Shown: positions 5,994-6,646 of the stretch, one piece after another
Layout: the number at the start of each line of letters is the position of its first letter
Position numbering within the stretch: the first letter of the stretch is position 1
Source: Clostridium sp. UBA699
Lineage (GTDB): Bacteria; Bacillota; Clostridia; Clostridiales; Clostridiaceae
DNA length: 6,646 nt
Assembly (NCBI GenBank): GCA_002298915.1
Contig: DBML01000015.1
Coordinates: 1-6,646 of the forward strand
Direction: 5' to 3'
Position numbers and translations under genes: made by a program
The notes under the pieces: model-generated
What the model was told of the DNA's origin: nothing
Database searches by the model: none
Seen by the model: only the letters and a program-made list of their open reading frames with translations

Positions 5994-6027
5994 TAAAAAA
6001 ATGTCCCTCCAGTTAAACTGAAGGGAC
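5994..6027 (-). terminator. T-box-controlled terminator before DUF1015
   Basis: The minus strand forms GTCCCTTCAG with CTGGAGGGAC (one G-U pair) around TTTAA, followed by a run of seven T. The first arm (TCCCT) is also the 3' half of the antiterminator, so the two folds exclude each other, as expected for a transcriptional T-box. Confidence 0.93.
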
Positions 6028-6232
6028 GATATCATCGCGTTGCCACCCTAATTGGTCACCCTGCCTAAGCTCAGGTAACCCTCTCGAACGTTTTATCGGT
6101 CTTGCCGTGCTGCTCTTCGCAGCATCCCTCTGAGGCGGATTCTCGGAAACCTTAGGTATCAGCTCTCACCGTCCGCTGACTCTCTTTACCTTCGTTTGCC
6201 GTTACTGTTCTCTTCATCGGAAATATTGGATT
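5994..6232 (-). ncRNA. T-box riboswitch, serine specifier (UCC), upstream of DUF1015
   Basis: A complete T-box leader on the minus strand; the 5' limit is approximate. The distal part of Stem I shows AGAGAGTCAGC, then GGACGGTG and AGAGCTGA (about 6158-6185). The specifier loop reads GAA-UCC-GCC, with UCC at 6137-6139, a serine codon in the usual GAA-NNN-RCC context. Stem III pairs GGTTACCTG with CAGGGTGACC (6054-6080). The T-box proper, AGGGTGGCAACGCG, lies at 6036-6049; its GGTGG part base-pairs with the NCCA end of uncharged tRNA. Uncharged tRNA-Ser should stabilise the antiterminator (AGGG with CCCT) and let transcription continue into DUF1015. Only a weak promoter candidate is seen just upstream (GTGAAA, 18 bases, CAATAT), so it may be fed by the upstream transcript. 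Confidence 0.95.
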
Positions 6233-6248
6233 TTCTGTTCACTGACTT

Positions 6249-6431
6249 TCACTCGATCCCCATCAGGGTGCATTCGAACATGTCTCTCAGGCAGGTGCTG
6301 TTCTCGCAGTGCATGCAGTTCTTGCAGGTTTTGCACACCAGGTTCCCTTCGCAAAACAACATCCTCCCTGCAGCCTTCTCGTATCTCAAGCACCTTTCTG
6401 CCACTTGCATCATCTGTTCCATGTTATGCAT
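6249..6431 (-). CDS. cysteine-rich small protein, 60 aa (unknown)
   Basis: A 60-residue protein with eight cysteines. ATG 6431 is chosen because AGAGGAGG sits 7 bases upstream; an earlier in-frame ATG (6458) would place this site inside the gene. Residues 1-26 look helical and Met-rich (MHNMEQMMQVAERC). Cysteines at 27, 33, 36, 39, 42, 47 and 54 follow, with a regular C-x2-C-x2-C-x2-C core (33-42), resembling an Fe-S or zinc ligand cluster but not exactly a standard ferredoxin pattern. There is no signal peptide, so secretion or disulfide bonding is unlikely. I do not recognise the family. It lies 29 bases after the 36-residue ORF and directly before the serine T-box, inside the region governed by the upstream T-box. 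Metal binding is inference. Confidence 0.75.
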   Translation of the reverse strand: MHNMEQMMQVAERCLRYEKAAGRMLFCEGNLVCKTCKNCMHCENSTCLRDMFECTLMGIE

Positions 6432-6460
6432 TTCGTATCCTCCTCTAGCTTCAGCCAAAT

Positions 6461-6571
6461 CTATGTGAGCACAAGTATGTCTTCGCGGTCTTTAGCGCAG
6501 CCGCCGCAGGTCTTTGCTATCCAAGAGGATATCATCCTGCCTCTTCTGTAGTTCTCCCTGTTTCCCATCAT
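6461..6571 (-). CDS. small protein with CGGC motif, 36 aa (unknown)
   Basis: A 36-codon frame read directly from the minus strand: MMGNRENYRRGRMISSW..., a TCGGCAK segment with cysteines at 22 and 25, and stop TAG at 6461. The ribosome binding site AAGGGAGG is strong and lies 5 bases from the first ATG (6571) and 8 from the second (6568), so either may start. It begins about 30 bases after the T-run of the upstream T-box terminator, so it is the first gene that T-box would control. It could be a microprotein working with the 60-residue cysteine-rich protein or a leader peptide. No family is recognised, and it is in a different frame from the 60-residue ORF. Confidence 0.6.
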   Translation of the reverse strand: MMGNRENYRRGRMISSWIAKTCGGCAKDREDILVLT

Positions 6572-6600
6572 AACATCCTCCCTTTCAGAACTTTTGCAAT

Positions 6601-6646
6601 AAAAAAAGCCAACCGATCCCCATCAAAGGGACGATTGACTCGCGTT
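6601..6646 (-). ncRNA. 3' end of a second T-box riboswitch (partial, amino acid unknown)
   Basis: The window edge cuts this element. The minus strand begins with AACGCG, the end of the T-box consensus, then CGA-GTCAA-TCG and TCCCT, the 3' part of an antiterminator laid out as in the downstream T-box; the two share ATCGTCCCTT exactly. A terminator follows: GTCAATCG-TCCCT pairs with GGGGA-U-CGGTTGGC (13 bp, one bulge, loop TTGAT, 6608-6639), then seven T (6601-6607). Stem I and the specifier lie beyond the window, so the amino acid cannot be read. It would control the 36- and 60-residue ORFs. Confidence 0.85.

Noticed and set aside
5706..6035. Minus-strand 109-codon frame overlapping the DUF1015 start and T-box terminator
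   Set aside because: It runs through the T-box terminator and is out of frame with the convincing DUF1015 gene; no ribosome binding site.
6254..6625. 12-bp direct repeat CGATCCCCATCA at 6254-6265 and 6614-6625
   Set aside because: About one exact 12-bp repeat is expected by chance in a window this long; one copy is explained as terminator stem and loop, the other as coding sequence.

Overview
The window looks like chromosomal DNA from a member of the Clostridia (low-GC Gram-positive lineage). The evidence is the T-box riboswitch architecture, strong GGAGG-type ribosome binding sites, frequent AGG/AGA/ATA codons, and families common there (DUF1904, DUF6483-like, DUF1015, VanZ). I see no transposase, integrase, phage gene or CRISPR array. 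The species cannot be named from the sequence.

Layout, left to right. Positions 1-444 hold no confidently recognised gene, only two possible short, lysine-rich minus-strand ORFs. A DUF1904 protein (plus, 445-771), probably of the tautomerase superfamily, follows. It converges on a minus-strand operon of VanZ-family membrane protein, flavodoxin-like protein and DUF6483-like protein (2152 down to 787). That operon ends in a strong hairpin terminator whose loop contains the last stop codon. Upstream of it is a single tRNA-Lys(UUU) gene (2231-2306, minus) with its own near-consensus promoter, a leader hairpin and a terminator. A two-domain GNAT acetyltransferase (minus, 2406-3341) precedes the tRNA. 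It is divergent from a METTL25/GSTCD-type SAM-dependent methyltransferase (plus, 3476-4657), and the shared 130-bp intergenic region carries promoter-like elements in both directions. A bidirectional hairpin separates the methyltransferase from a converging DUF1015 gene (minus, 4715-5962).

The right end is the most interesting part. The DUF1015 gene is preceded by a complete T-box riboswitch (about 5994-6232, minus) whose specifier reads UCC, a serine codon. Just upstream lie two tiny ORFs with excellent ribosome binding sites: a 60-residue protein with eight cysteines and a 36-residue protein with a CGGC motif. They follow the 3' end of a second T-box (6601-6646), which is cut by the window edge. 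The order is therefore T-box, two Cys-containing microproteins, serine T-box, DUF1015, all on one strand and with no terminator visible between the microproteins and the second T-box. This ties DUF1015 to serine supply and suggests the microproteins also answer to an uncharged tRNA. That is inference from layout; the second T-box's amino acid cannot be read here.
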